Assembly (NCBI GenBank): GCA_002309615.1
Contig: DBXT01000030.1
Coordinates: 12,961-39,471 of the forward strand
DNA length: 26,511 nucleotides
Source of the DNA: Bacteroidales bacterium UBA1205
Lineage (GTDB): Bacteria; Bacteroidota; Bacteroidia; Bacteroidales; WCHB1-69
Direction of reading: 5' to 3'
In this document: positions 16,911-24,858 of the stretch, piece after piece
Numbering within the stretch: the stretch's first letter is position 1
Layout: every line of letters starts with the position of its first letter
Notes under the pieces: generated by a model
What the model was told of the DNA's origin: nothing
Databases searched by the model: none
The model's input: only the letters and a program-made list of their open reading frames with translations
Made by a program: the position numbers and the translations under genes

Positions 16911-18368
16911 TTATAAAGCACCTAATTTCCAACCTAAAGTCAAGACAAACGACTGATTGCGGAAATTTTGTTGATAACTATTTACTTGCGGTGCATTGTA
17001 GAAAATATCTTCATCTTTATAAATTCTATATGCATAAGCAAAATCCATAAAGAAACATTTCGTTTTGAAGCCAATACCTGCAGAAATATTATGTCTTGCA
17101 CCATTTTTTCCTACAGCATCCGCATATGGATTTGTCATATAGGAATAACCTAAGCGTAAAGCTATCGGATTGATTACAAATTCCAATCCCGCTTTAATAG
17201 TATGCGTTGTCTTGTAATATTCCTTTATATTGTTGTTTTCCACTTCAAATTCATAATCATCGTCATAACTGTCCAAACGGGCTGTGGAATAATTGACCAT
17301 TTCGTAATCTACGTTGATAAAACCATATTGCAAAAACATAAATGCCACATTGGCGGTCAATTTATAAGGCGTTATCAAACGATAATTATATGTACCTACA
17401 CTATAATCAAATAAATAGTCAAATGTATCCACTCCCTCCACATTGTCCATTTGCAAAGTTTGCTCATAAGTGGATTTTACTTTTGAATACAAGGTCGGAG
17501 TATGGAAAGCTGCTCCGATTCGCATAAAACTGGTTGGCTGATAGATTAAACCGAGTTTCAAATTAATACCGGTTCCTCTATCCCGAAAATAATCATTGAA
17601 AATCAAACTATCATAATTGGCATTGGGACCTTCTGAATAAATTCTGGTTCGTGAATAGTTGAAATGAGGAACACCTATCATCACACCTAAAAACAACTTG
17701 TCGTCATAGTTGGCACCTCCGGAAAAAACATATTCTCCTTTGCTACCTTTAGATGTCTGCATCTGCTTTTGATTGAGTTCATCCATATTTACACTTTCAT
17801 ATTGGTCTGTTGTACCGGGTATGGTATCTACCAACCAGTGATAATAAATAATGTCTCCTAAAGAAGTCCCAAAACCCAAATTAGTATAATCTGTTCCATT
17901 CAATTGCGGAGCCAAAAAGTCAATAAAACTTGTCTTTCCTTCATTGGAACCTTTCACTAAAGATCTGGTATTATAGTTGGCCAATTGATTGTAACCAAAT
18001 GACAACTGCCACATTTTCCATTTGGTACCATTGGTTACATTAAAAGCACCCACTAACCCCATATTGCCTAATGTAAATGCATATTTATCGGCATAAGAAG
18101 TTTCTTGATTGTATTTTGATTCTGCTTTGGTGAATCCTAATGTAGGCGTAAAGGTGATTTCTGTACGCTTATAGATACCTATTGTTGCCGGATTGACAGA
18201 GAGTGCTGAAAAATCTGCTCCAAAAGCACCTAAAGAACCCGACAAGGCTGTAAACCGAGCCGTACCATATAATTCATCTTGTGCATATCTATACGCATCT
18301 CGCTCATTCTGTGCCATTCCAACCATGGCAATGGCTGCCAATGCTATCGATAAAAAAACCTTTTTCAT
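16911..18368 (-). CDS. FadL/OmpP1-like outer-membrane protein
   Basis: A 485-aa predicted outer-membrane barrel of the OmpP1/FadL/TodX superfamily, whose known members move hydrophobic compounds across the outer membrane. Signal peptide 1-19 (MKKVFLSIALAAIAMVGMA) is cleaved before QNERDAYRYAQ. The mature N-terminus carries GTARFTALSGSLGAFGAD and the NPA motif at 59-61, both typical of this group, where the N-terminal plug closes the pore. Aromatic alternating strands continue to the end, which finishes FVLTLGWKLGAL. It follows the repetitive secreted protein gene by 28 bases, so the two may be one transcript, and is closed by a strong terminator. The substrate is unknown. Confidence 0.85.
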   Translation of the reverse strand: MKKVFLSIALAAIAMVGMAQNERDAYRYAQDELYGTARFTALSGSLGAFGADFSALSVNPATIGIYKRTEITFTPTLGFTKAESKYNQETSYADKYAFTLGNMGLVGAFNVTNGTKWKMWQLSFGYNQLANYNTRSLVKGSNEGKTSFIDFLAPQLNGTDYTNLGFGTSLGDIIYYHWLVDTIPGTTDQYESVNMDELNQKQMQTSKGSKGEYVFSGGANYDDKLFLGVMIGVPHFNYSRTRIYSEGPNANYDSLIFNDYFRDRGTGINLKLGLIYQPTSFMRIGAAFHTPTLYSKVKSTYEQTLQMDNVEGVDTFDYLFDYSVGTYNYRLITPYKLTANVAFMFLQYGFINVDYEMVNYSTARLDSYDDDYEFEVENNNIKEYYKTTHTIKAGLEFVINPIALRLGYSYMTNPYADAVGKNGARHNISAGIGFKTKCFFMDFAYAYRIYKDEDIFYNAPQVNSYQQNFRNQSFVLTLGWKLGAL

Positions 18369-18396
18369 TGCTATTCTATTTTTATATTTCTACTCA

Positions 18397-20076
18397 TTAA
18401 CGTCTGCCTCCACTTGAAGACCGTGAACTACTACTTGATGAATGTGAACTCATGCCACTTGAATGCGAACTGCTAGAAGAGTGTGACATGCTACTGCTAG
18501 AGCGACTTGAAGAACTACTGCTAGAAGGACGACTATAACTTGATGAGCTACTGCTCGGTCTTGAATAAGAACTGCTGCTTGGTGTACTTCTTTGCATTGA
18601 ACTGGAAGAACTGCTTGGTCTTGAATAGGAGTTAGAACTACTACTTGGTCTTGAATAAGTACTTGATTGGTTACTGCTATTGCTTGGTGTACTTCTTTGT
18701 ACCGAATTTGAAGAACTGCTCGGCCTTGAATAGGAGTTGGAACTACTACTTGGTTTTGAATAAGTACTCGATTGGTTGCTGCTGTTGCTTGGTGTACTTC
18801 TTTGTACTGAATTGGAAGAAGTGCTCGGTCTTGAATAAGTACTTGAATTATTGTTGCTACTATTTGGAGTAGTTCTGTTTGGAGCAGAATAATTTGAAGA
18901 AGAACTATTCGGATCTGCTTTATTTACTGCTTGGCTACTACTATTGTTTGTAGTTGCTCTGACCGTTGAACCACTCTCTGCCGGAGTAGAACGATTGATT
19001 GTATTATTATTAGTAGTACTACCATTGTTTGCAGGTGTAGTACGATTGCTGACACCGGCATTCGAAGTGGTAACTGCACTTGAACGATTTGGACTGTCTG
19101 CAATGGTTGTTTCACCACTAGTCGGGCGATCTTTCACTACGGAGCTACGGTTGGTGGTTGTTGACACCGGATCTACAGTAGTATTGCTGACAGTACCTGA
19201 TGTGCTGACATTGTTTTTGGCAGCACTATTGATAGTATGACTTACTCCACTGCGTGCAGCAAAAGTGCTTCCCATTGCTGTTTCATAGCGTTCACCAAAA
19301 GTTTGCTTGTGGTCGTCAACTGCGCCTCCGCTTCTATTGCTGCCTTTGCCACTGCCACTACGATTGATAGCATTGATGCCTCCTTGAACTGAATTGCGGT
19401 GTCCATAGTTGAAAGCATAATTTCTATCATGATTGTTGTGATAATAATCACCTCTAAAACCATCCGGACGATAGCTGCCGCCAAAATGATGATGATGATG
19501 GTGATGCGGGCGATATGGATGATATGCATAGTAGTGATAATCATTCCATCCCCAACCCCAGTTCCATCCTCTGTAATAATAGTGAGGACGATAGTAATAC
19601 GGACGATAATACCAAGGATCATCCCACCAGAAATTATATCCATAATAAATACTTACTCCCCAGCATGCCGGATTGTAATTATACCAATATTGATTGGTAA
19701 AATATGGATCATAATAACTCCAACCATAGTTGACTCCGTAGAATCTTCTCAAACGGGCAGTATACTCATAGTCGTAATAGTTATCTCCGTTGAAATAATA
19801 ATTATTGGTAACATAAGTTGTTCCATCATCAGTCATATAAGACGATGTGGTGGAATAATCACTATTTTCATCAAGATAAACTTGCTCTACGGCAGGTGCT
19901 GCCTCGGCTACCGGAACATTTTGTGTAGCCAAATTGGCACGAGACTGCCTTTCTATCATTGCATTTTGATGTTGTAGAGCAGTATAATAACCGTCGTCAT
20001 AGACAAAAGTCTGATTGATGGTGCAAGATGCTGCTATAACAAGCAATGTGCCGAACATGATGATTAACTTTTTCAT
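18397..20076 (-). CDS. Repetitive Tyr/His/Ser-rich secreted protein
   Basis: A 559-aa exported low-complexity protein with no recognised enzyme domain. Residues 1-18 look like a lipoprotein signal (hydrophobic, then AASC with Cys18), though the lipobox is imperfect. Next comes a Tyr/Asn/Trp-rich region (about 80-190) with many YY, WY and DDP patterns, ending in a His run (HPYRPHHHHHHH). After about residue 230 it is Ser/Asn/Thr-rich, and the C-terminal third consists of near-tandem Ser-Arg-Pro units (YSRPSSSSNS and VQRSTPSNSSNQ forms), finishing SSSGGRR. The DNA repeats at 105-base period (see repeat entry). Composition fits a surface or matrix protein, possibly metal binding through the His run; that is inference. 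It is 28 bases upstream of the FadL-like gene. Confidence 0.8.
   Translation of the reverse strand: MKKLIIMFGTLLVIAASCTINQTFVYDDGYYTALQHQNAMIERQSRANLATQNVPVAEAAPAVEQVYLDENSDYSTTSSYMTDDGTTYVTNNYYFNGDNYYDYEYTARLRRFYGVNYGWSYYDPYFTNQYWYNYNPACWGVSIYYGYNFWWDDPWYYRPYYYRPHYYYRGWNWGWGWNDYHYYAYHPYRPHHHHHHHFGGSYRPDGFRGDYYHNNHDRNYAFNYGHRNSVQGGINAINRSGSGKGSNRSGGAVDDHKQTFGERYETAMGSTFAARSGVSHTINSAAKNNVSTSGTVSNTTVDPVSTTTNRSSVVKDRPTSGETTIADSPNRSSAVTTSNAGVSNRTTPANNGSTTNNNTINRSTPAESGSTVRATTNNSSSQAVNKADPNSSSSNYSAPNRTTPNSSNNNSSTYSRPSTSSNSVQRSTPSNSSNQSSTYSKPSSSSNSYSRPSSSSNSVQRSTPSNSSNQSSTYSRPSSSSNSYSRPSSSSSSMQRSTPSSSSYSRPSSSSSSYSRPSSSSSSSRSSSSMSHSSSSSHSSGMSSHSSSSSSRSSSGGRR
18561..18840 (-). repeat. 105-bp near-tandem repeats encoding Ser/Arg/Pro units
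   Basis: The sequence beginning at 18661 recurs at 18766, a 105-base (35-codon) shift with scattered substitutions, many of them synonymous. A partial related unit lies at 18561-18660, and another partial copy continues to about 18840. The unit encodes the QRSTPSNSSNQSS...YSxPSSSSNSYSRPSSSS pattern. The whole-codon period preserves the frame, so copy number could change without disrupting the protein. Confidence 0.8.
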
Positions 20077-20129
20077 AACAAAATCCTTTATTTTAATGTT
20101 ATTTTCTTGTCTTGTTTTATATTTTTTTA

Positions 20130-20137
20130 TACCTTTG
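20130..20137 (+). promoter_or_regulatory. Promoter -7 element for proS
   Basis: TACCTTTG matches TAnnTTTG, with a TTG at 20107-20109 about 20 bases upstream in the position of the -33 element. It would give proS an AT-rich leader of about 90 bases. The site lies in the 156-base gap between the divergent secreted-protein gene and proS. Confidence 0.5.
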
Positions 20138-20159
20138 CAAATTCATTTTTTTAATGGTG

Positions 20160-20167
20160 CAAAAATA
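20160..20167 (-). promoter_or_regulatory. Candidate -7 element for the repetitive secreted protein
   Basis: Reads TATTTTTG on the minus strand, matching TAnnTTTG, 83 bases upstream of the start at 20076. It faces away from the proS promoter, so the two transcripts would overlap in the divergent gap. The surrounding T and A runs raise the chance of a false match. Confidence 0.4.
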
Positions 20168-20232
20168 CAATTTTTTTTATTACAACATATTAATTGTCTT
20201 TTTAATTTATTACATTCAAAAATTATACCAAA

Positions 20233-21705
20233 ATGTCAAAAGGACTTACAACAAGAGAAGAAAATTATTCACAATGGTACAATGAATTGGTAGTAAAATC
20301 CGATTTAGCCGAAACATCAGCAGTTAGAGGTTGTATGGTTATTAAACCTTATGGATACACCCTTTGGGAAAATATGCAAAGAATTTTAGACAACATGTTT
20401 AAAGCAACCGGACATACCAATGCATACTTTCCGCTTTTTATTCCTAAATCATTTTTCAGCCGGGAAGCCAGTCATGTTGAAGGTTTTGCAAAAGAATGTG
20501 CTGTAGTTACACACTATCGACTCAAAAACGACCCAGACGGAAAAGGCATTGTCGTAGATGAAAATGCAAAACTGGAAGAAGAATTGATAGTCAGACCCAC
20601 TTCTGAAACTATCATTTGGAATACTTATAAAAATTGGATACAATCCTATCGTGACCTGCCTATTTTATGCAATCAATGGGCAAATGTGGTAAGATGGGAA
20701 ATGCGTACCAGACTATTTTTGAGAACGGCAGAATTTTTATGGCAAGAAGGTCATACCGCTCACGAATCAAAGGAAGAAGCCTTGGCAGAAACAGAAAAAA
20801 TGATTAATGTATATGCCGATTTTGTAGAAAATTATATGGGTATTCCTGTTATAAAAGGAAGAAAAAGTGCCAACGAACGCTTTGCCGGAGCATTAGACAC
20901 CTATTGTATTGAAGCATTAATGCAAGACGGAAAAGCACTGCAAGCCGGCACCTCCCACTTTTTAGGACAAAATTTTGCTAAAGCATTTGACGTAAAATTC
21001 TTGAACAAAGAAAATCAATTAGAATATGTTTGGGCTACATCTTGGGGTGTTTCCACTCGTTTGATAGGTGCCTTAATTATGACTCATTCCGATGATAAAG
21101 GATTGGTATTGCCGCCGAAAATTGCTCCTCTACAAGTGGTGATAATTCCTGTTTACCGCAACGAAGAAGAATTGAAGCAAGTGTCTGTAGTAGCAGAACA
21201 GATAAAAGCTTCATTGACAGCTTCCAATATTACCGTAAAATACGATGACAGAGACAGTTATCGTTCCGGATGGAAATTCAACGAATATGAATTGAAGGGC
21301 GTTCCGGTAAGAATTGCCATCGGACCAAGAGATATAGCACAAAATCAAGTGGAAATTTGCAGAAGAGATACACTTGAAAAACAATCTGTCAACAATGAAA
21401 ATTTGGCTGAATACATCAAAAATTTGTTGGAAGACATTCAAACAAATATGTTCAACAAAGCCAAACAATTTAGAGACAACAACATCACCAAAGTGGATAC
21501 TTGGGAAGACTTTGAAAAAGCAATAGAAAAAGGTGGATTTGTCTATGCTCACTGGGACGGCACCATAGAAACAGAAGTTGCCATCAAAGAAAAAACCAAA
21601 GCCACCATTCGTTGCATTCCTTTCAACAATCCGCAAGAAGAGGGTAAATGTATTCTTACCGGCAAACCGTCAAAAGAAAGAGTTTTGTTTGCAAAAGCTT
21701 ACTAA
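20233..21705 (+). CDS. proS: Prolyl-tRNA synthetase
   Basis: A 490-aa class II aminoacyl-tRNA synthetase that charges tRNA-Pro. It is of the shorter archaeal/eukaryotic-like type: the long insertion editing domain of E. coli-type enzymes is absent between motifs 2 and 3. Motif 1 is near GYTLWENMQRILD (41-53); PTSET lies at 122-126; motif 2 is VVRWEMRTRLFLRTAEFLWQE (cut: VRWEMRTR, then FLRTAEFLWQEGHTAH). GTSHFLGQNFAKAF and GVSTRLIGALIMTH (motif 3) follow, then the anticodon domain with KYDDRDSYRSGWKFNEYELKG (in parts) and VPVRIAIGPRDI. The C-terminal ends AKAY, the tyrosine-terminated form of this subtype, with a C-terminal Cys pair (IRC and GKC). The ATG at 20233 is well placed before the conserved TTREENYSQWYNEL. 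The xth gene starts three bases after the stop. Confidence 0.97.
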   Translation: MSKGLTTREENYSQWYNELVVKSDLAETSAVRGCMVIKPYGYTLWENMQRILDNMFKATGHTNAYFPLFIPKSFFSREASHVEGFAKECAVVTHYRLKNDPDGKGIVVDENAKLEEELIVRPTSETIIWNTYKNWIQSYRDLPILCNQWANVVRWEMRTRLFLRTAEFLWQEGHTAHESKEEALAETEKMINVYADFVENYMGIPVIKGRKSANERFAGALDTYCIEALMQDGKALQAGTSHFLGQNFAKAFDVKFLNKENQLEYVWATSWGVSTRLIGALIMTHSDDKGLVLPPKIAPLQVVIIPVYRNEEELKQVSVVAEQIKASLTASNITVKYDDRDSYRSGWKFNEYELKGVPVRIAIGPRDIAQNQVEICRRDTLEKQSVNNENLAEYIKNLLEDIQTNMFNKAKQFRDNNITKVDTWEDFEKAIEKGGFVYAHWDGTIETEVAIKEKTKATIRCIPFNNPQEEGKCILTGKPSKERVLFAKAY

Positions 21706-21708
21706 AAA

Positions 21709-22473
21709 ATGAAAATTATTACATACAATGTCAACGGTATACGGGCAGCTATCGGCAAGGGACTGCTCTCATGGATAGATGATGTACAAGCGGATGTGAT
21801 CTGCTTACAAGAAACCAAGGCACAACCTGACCAAATTCCGAGTTTGCTATTAAAAGAAATGGGCTACGAAACCTATTGTTTTTCAGCACAGAAAAAAGGA
21901 TATAGCGGTGTGGCCATTCTTACCAAACTGCATCCTGACCATGTTGTCAGCGGCATGGATATGCCCGTATATGACAACGAAGGTCGATTTATTCGTGCTG
22001 ACTACGGAGACTTATCCATTGTAAGTGTTTACCACCCTTCCGGTTCCAGTGGAGACGAACGCCAAGATTTCAAGATGCAATGGCTGGAAGATTTCTTACA
22101 ATATGTCACCCAATTGCGAGAAAAACGCCCTCAACTGTTACTTTGCGGAGACTACAACATTTGCCACAAAGCCATTGACATTCACAATCCGATTAGCAAC
22201 GCAAAAAGTTCCGGATTTTTGCCGGAAGAAAGAGCTTGGATGGACAGATTTATTGACAGCGGATTTATTGACACATTCCGCTATTTCAACCAAGAGCCGC
22301 ACCAATATTCATGGTGGAGTTTTCGTAGCCGTGCCCGAGAAAAGAATTTAGGTTGGCGGATTGACTACTTAATGGCAACACAAAATCTGGCACCGAAACT
22401 TAAACGGTCGGTTATATTGCCTCAGGTTATGTTTTCGGATCATTGCCCGGTGCTATTAGAGATAGAGCAATAA
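21709..22473 (+). CDS. xth: Exodeoxyribonuclease III
   Basis: A 254-aa AP endonuclease / 3'-5' exonuclease of the ExoIII/APE1 family, used in base excision repair. Family residues: YNVNGIRAA at the start (Asn7), LQETK with Glu35 (metal ligand), Tyr108 in SVYHPSG, GDYNI with Asp148 and Asn150, and the terminal SDHCPVLLEIE with Asp244 and His245. It is of normal length for the family. It begins three bases after the proS stop, so the two are co-transcribed, and ends at a bidirectional terminator. Symbols xth, xthA and exoA are all in use for this family. Confidence 0.96.
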   Translation: MKIITYNVNGIRAAIGKGLLSWIDDVQADVICLQETKAQPDQIPSLLLKEMGYETYCFSAQKKGYSGVAILTKLHPDHVVSGMDMPVYDNEGRFIRADYGDLSIVSVYHPSGSSGDERQDFKMQWLEDFLQYVTQLREKRPQLLLCGDYNICHKAIDIHNPISNAKSSGFLPEERAWMDRFIDSGFIDTFRYFNQEPHQYSWWSFRSRAREKNLGWRIDYLMATQNLAPKLKRSVILPQVMFSDHCPVLLEIEQ

Positions 22474-22501
22474 AAAAAGCGGAGTTAGACTCCGCTTTTT
22501 T
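22473..22501. terminator. Bidirectional terminator between xth and the PurF-like gene
   Basis: Stem GCGGAGT (22479-22485), loop TAG, stem ACTCCGC (22489-22495), with A and T runs on the two sides. It starts at the xth stop codon and lies 15 bases from the end of the convergent PurF-like gene, so it can stop both transcripts. Confidence 0.93.
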
Positions 22502-22515
22502 TATTGAACAGGCGA

Positions 22516-23928
22516 TTACTTATCACCATAACTACTTCCATCAAAGCAATGTGTACAAATATCACATTTTTTCATGCCGATAGAAGAAGCTATATTCTTT
22601 AATGAATTAAATTTCAAAGTATCTACACCGACTCTTCTACGGATGAGTTCCACCATATTGGCATATTCTTTAGTGGTATCGTCAATATAGCGTTCTATAT
22701 GCTGCACTTTGCCGCCTTCCAATTCTTCTATTACTCGCAAACCTATCAATTCCATTTCTGTTTTGGAAGCAGAAAAATTGATAAATTTACAACCATACAA
22801 CAATGGCGGGCAACTGATTCTAATATGAACTTCTTTGGCACCATATTCGTACAATTTCTTGACATTGTCCCGCAATTGTGTTCCTCTTACAATAGAGTCA
22901 TCGCAGAACACAATTCTCTTACCTTCCAACAAAGTACGATTCGGCAAAAGCTTCATTTTTGCCACATGTTCACGAACCGACTGGTTGGTGGGCATAAAAC
23001 TCCGCGACCATGTAGGCGTATATTTGGTAATGCCTCTTTGATAAGGAATGCCTCTTCCTTTGGCATATCCTAGTGCCATACCGATACCGGAATCAGGAAT
23101 GGCAGAAACATAATCTGCCTCCACATCGTCATGGATACCCATGTTGTAGCCAAACTGATAACGGGCATTTTCTACATTCAAATGCTCATATTCGGTGGTT
23201 GGATAACCATAGTAAATCCACAAAAATGAACAAATTTGATTCTTGTTGTTTGGTACCAATAGTTGTTTGTAGCCGTCTGCCGATACCAAGCAAACTTCGC
23301 CCGGTGCCAAGAAATATTCTGTTTCATAATTCAAATTGGCAAAACTGTGACTTTCGAATGCCACTGCTCTGGCTCCGTCTTTTTTGCCTATCACTATCGG
23401 TGTTCTTCCATAGAAATCTCTGGCGGCAATAATGCCCTGCTCCGTCAACAGAAGCATGGAACAAGAACCTTTTACTTTTTTGAAAACATTTTGAATGCCG
23501 TCTTCAAAAGAACGACCTTGCGTGATGAGCAAGGCTATCAATTCCGTAATATTGGTGGAACCGGAACTCAATTCTGTAAATTGCTGGTTTTTACTTAAGC
23601 AATCTTGTTCCAATTCTGACAAATTGTTGACTTTTGCAACAGTTACTATGGCAAAACGTCCCAAGTGGGAATTGACAACTATAGGTTGAGCATCGGTATC
23701 ACTAATCACACCTATGCCGGCAGTGCCTAAAAACTTTGGCAGACTCTCTTCAAATTTTGTTCTAAAATAGGAATTTTGAATATTGTGGATGGAACGATGA
23801 AAAATTCCAGACTCTTCACGTGTAACCATACCACCTCTGTAAGTTCCTAAATGTGAATGATAATCTACTCCGAAAAACAAATCACTAATACATGGTTGCT
23901 TTGCAACAACACCAAAAAATCCTCCCAT
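22516..23928 (-). CDS. PurF-like protein lacking the glutaminase nucleophile
   Basis: A 470-aa paralogue of amidophosphoribosyltransferase (PurF). The TTG at 23934 gives two extra codons, but the ATG at 23928 matches the family start. Normal PurF begins with processed M-C-G-I-F-G; here it reads M-G-G-F-F-G, so Gly2 replaces the glutaminase Cys. The usual HRGQESAGI is YRGGMVTREESGI, and the NG oxyanion motif is changed to KVNN. The phosphoribosyltransferase half is kept: VFCDDSIVRGTQL (PRPP site, about 340-352), GITKYTPTWSRSFMP for the flexible loop, and all four cysteines matching the [4Fe-4S] ligands of Bacillus PurF: Cys233 (CSFLWIYY), Cys380 (YGC), and the C-terminal CDICTHCF. So the protein probably binds PRPP, but cannot use glutamine through the usual Cys. 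Similar GGFFG proteins are, from memory, common in Bacteroidetes. It could be ammonia-dependent, or have another role. Confidence 0.88.
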   Translation of the reverse strand: MGGFFGVVAKQPCISDLFFGVDYHSHLGTYRGGMVTREESGIFHRSIHNIQNSYFRTKFEESLPKFLGTAGIGVISDTDAQPIVVNSHLGRFAIVTVAKVNNLSELEQDCLSKNQQFTELSSGSTNITELIALLITQGRSFEDGIQNVFKKVKGSCSMLLLTEQGIIAARDFYGRTPIVIGKKDGARAVAFESHSFANLNYETEYFLAPGEVCLVSADGYKQLLVPNNKNQICSFLWIYYGYPTTEYEHLNVENARYQFGYNMGIHDDVEADYVSAIPDSGIGMALGYAKGRGIPYQRGITKYTPTWSRSFMPTNQSVREHVAKMKLLPNRTLLEGKRIVFCDDSIVRGTQLRDNVKKLYEYGAKEVHIRISCPPLLYGCKFINFSASKTEMELIGLRVIEELEGGKVQHIERYIDDTTKEYANMVELIRRRVGVDTLKFNSLKNIASSIGMKKCDICTHCFDGSSYGDK

Positions 23929-24045
23929 AGTCAAAAAAAATTAAATAATTTTACATGTTGAATAAAATGCAAATGTAACATTTTTTCAAAAAATGAAGTC
24001 CATTTTTTTCAAAAAAAATTTCAGTAGACGGCTATAGCACCCTCA
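23929..24045. other. Short AT-rich gap between the PurF-like gene and pdxJ
   Basis: About 117 bases with no coding frame. It contains a candidate minus-strand -7 element and two nearby copies of TTTTTTCAAAAAA-like sequence. No terminator hairpin was found after pdxJ. Confidence 0.5.
23970..23977 (-). promoter_or_regulatory. Candidate -7 element for the PurF-like gene
   Basis: Reads TACATTTG on the minus strand, matching TAnnTTTG, 42 bases upstream of the ATG at 23928. No convincing -33 element at the usual spacing was seen. Confidence 0.4.
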
Positions 24046-24765
24046 TCATGGTTTCAATTGTTCCAGATATTGGCTGATAGTAGTTGACAAGCCCAGATAA
24101 AGAGCATCGCAAATCAGTGCATGCCCGATTGACACTTCCAACAAATTGGGAATATGTCGGGCAAAATATTTCAAGTTGACCAATGACAAGTCGTGACCGG
24201 CATTGATGCCGAGTCCCTGCCGATTGGCTTCTTCTGCTGCAAGAATAAAATCATGAATGGCTGCTTCCGGATTGGCAGGATAGTTGCGGGCATAACTTTC
24301 GGTGTAAAGTTCAATGCGGTCGGTGCCAGTTTGTGCTGCATATTTCACCATCTCCACATTGGCATCTACGAAAATAGAAGTACGTATGCCGTCTTTGTGA
24401 TAGTTTTCTATCAATTTTTTCAAAAAATCCTGATGTTGAATGGTATTCCAACCTGCATTGGACGTCAATACATTAGGAGCATCAGGCACCAAAGTGACTT
24501 GCGCGGGCAAGATATCATGAATTAGTGCATTGAAAGATTCTGAAGGATAACCTTCAATATTGAATTCCGTAGTAACTATTTTCTTCAAATCATATACATC
24601 GCTATAGCGAATATGCCGTTCATCGGGACGAGGATGCACTGTAATACCTTCTGCTCCAAACTTTTCACAATCCTTTACTACCTGAATCAAATTCGGCATA
24701 TTGCCACCACGGGCATTACGTAATGTTGCTATTTTGTTAACATTTACACTCAATCTCGTTTTCAT
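24046..24765 (-). CDS. pdxJ: Pyridoxine 5'-phosphate synthase
   Basis: A 239-aa TIM-barrel enzyme that condenses aminoacetone phosphate-type substrate with deoxyxylulose phosphate to pyridoxine phosphate, in the DXP-dependent vitamin B6 pathway. The ATG at 24765 is chosen over the frame-open ATG at 24786 because family members start MKTRLSVNVNKIATLRNARG-like (first 20 residues), and the candidate -7 element at 24784-24791 overlaps the longer start. Typical motifs: ITVHPRPDERHI (41-52, His44 and His51 region), LVPDAPNVLTSNAGW, SIFVDAN, RIELYTESYA, GLGINAGHDLSLVNL and a final SIGHALI. It shares a divergent promoter region with the small secreted gene at 24859. Confidence 0.96.
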   Translation of the reverse strand: MKTRLSVNVNKIATLRNARGGNMPNLIQVVKDCEKFGAEGITVHPRPDERHIRYSDVYDLKKIVTTEFNIEGYPSESFNALIHDILPAQVTLVPDAPNVLTSNAGWNTIQHQDFLKKLIENYHKDGIRTSIFVDANVEMVKYAAQTGTDRIELYTESYARNYPANPEAAIHDFILAAEEANRQGLGINAGHDLSLVNLKYFARHIPNLLEVSIGHALICDALYLGLSTTISQYLEQLKP

Positions 24766-24783
24766 GTCATTCTTTTTATTTTG

Positions 24784-24791
24784 CAAAAATA
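24784..24791 (-). promoter_or_regulatory. Candidate -7 element for pdxJ
   Basis: Reads TATTTTTG on the minus strand, 19 bases upstream of the ATG at 24765. Its position inside the longer open frame supports the shorter pdxJ start. Confidence 0.45.
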
Positions 24792-24834
24792 CAAAAAAAA
24801 TATGTAACCAATCGGGTGTATAAAAAAAATATGT

Positions 24835-24842
24835 TATTTTTG
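24835..24842 (+). promoter_or_regulatory. Candidate -7 element for the small secreted gene
   Basis: TATTTTTG matches TAnnTTTG, 17 bases upstream of the ATG at 24859. No -33 match is obvious; the short leader is plausible for this phylum. Confidence 0.4.
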
Positions 24843-24858
24843 CAAAAAATTCACTATT

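Noticed and set aside
18561..18900. CRISPR or microsatellite array on the plus strand
   Set aside because: The period is 105 bases with continuous repeats and an open reading frame on the minus strand; it is a protein-coding repeat.
18944..19977. Long plus-strand open frames opposite the repetitive secreted protein gene
   Set aside because: They consist of Val/Ile-rich low-complexity translation produced by the complement of Ser/Tyr/His codons and have no start context or family match.
22699..23598. Plus-strand open frames opposite the PurF-like gene
   Set aside because: They lie wholly inside a well-conserved minus-strand gene and show no family pattern of their own.
23929..23934. TTG start of the PurF-like gene two codons upstream
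   Set aside because: ATG at 23928 gives MGGFFG, which aligns with the family N-terminus.
24766..24786. Longer pdxJ start with seven extra codons
   Set aside because: The extra residues are Asn/Lys-rich, absent from the family start, and overlap the likely -7 promoter element.
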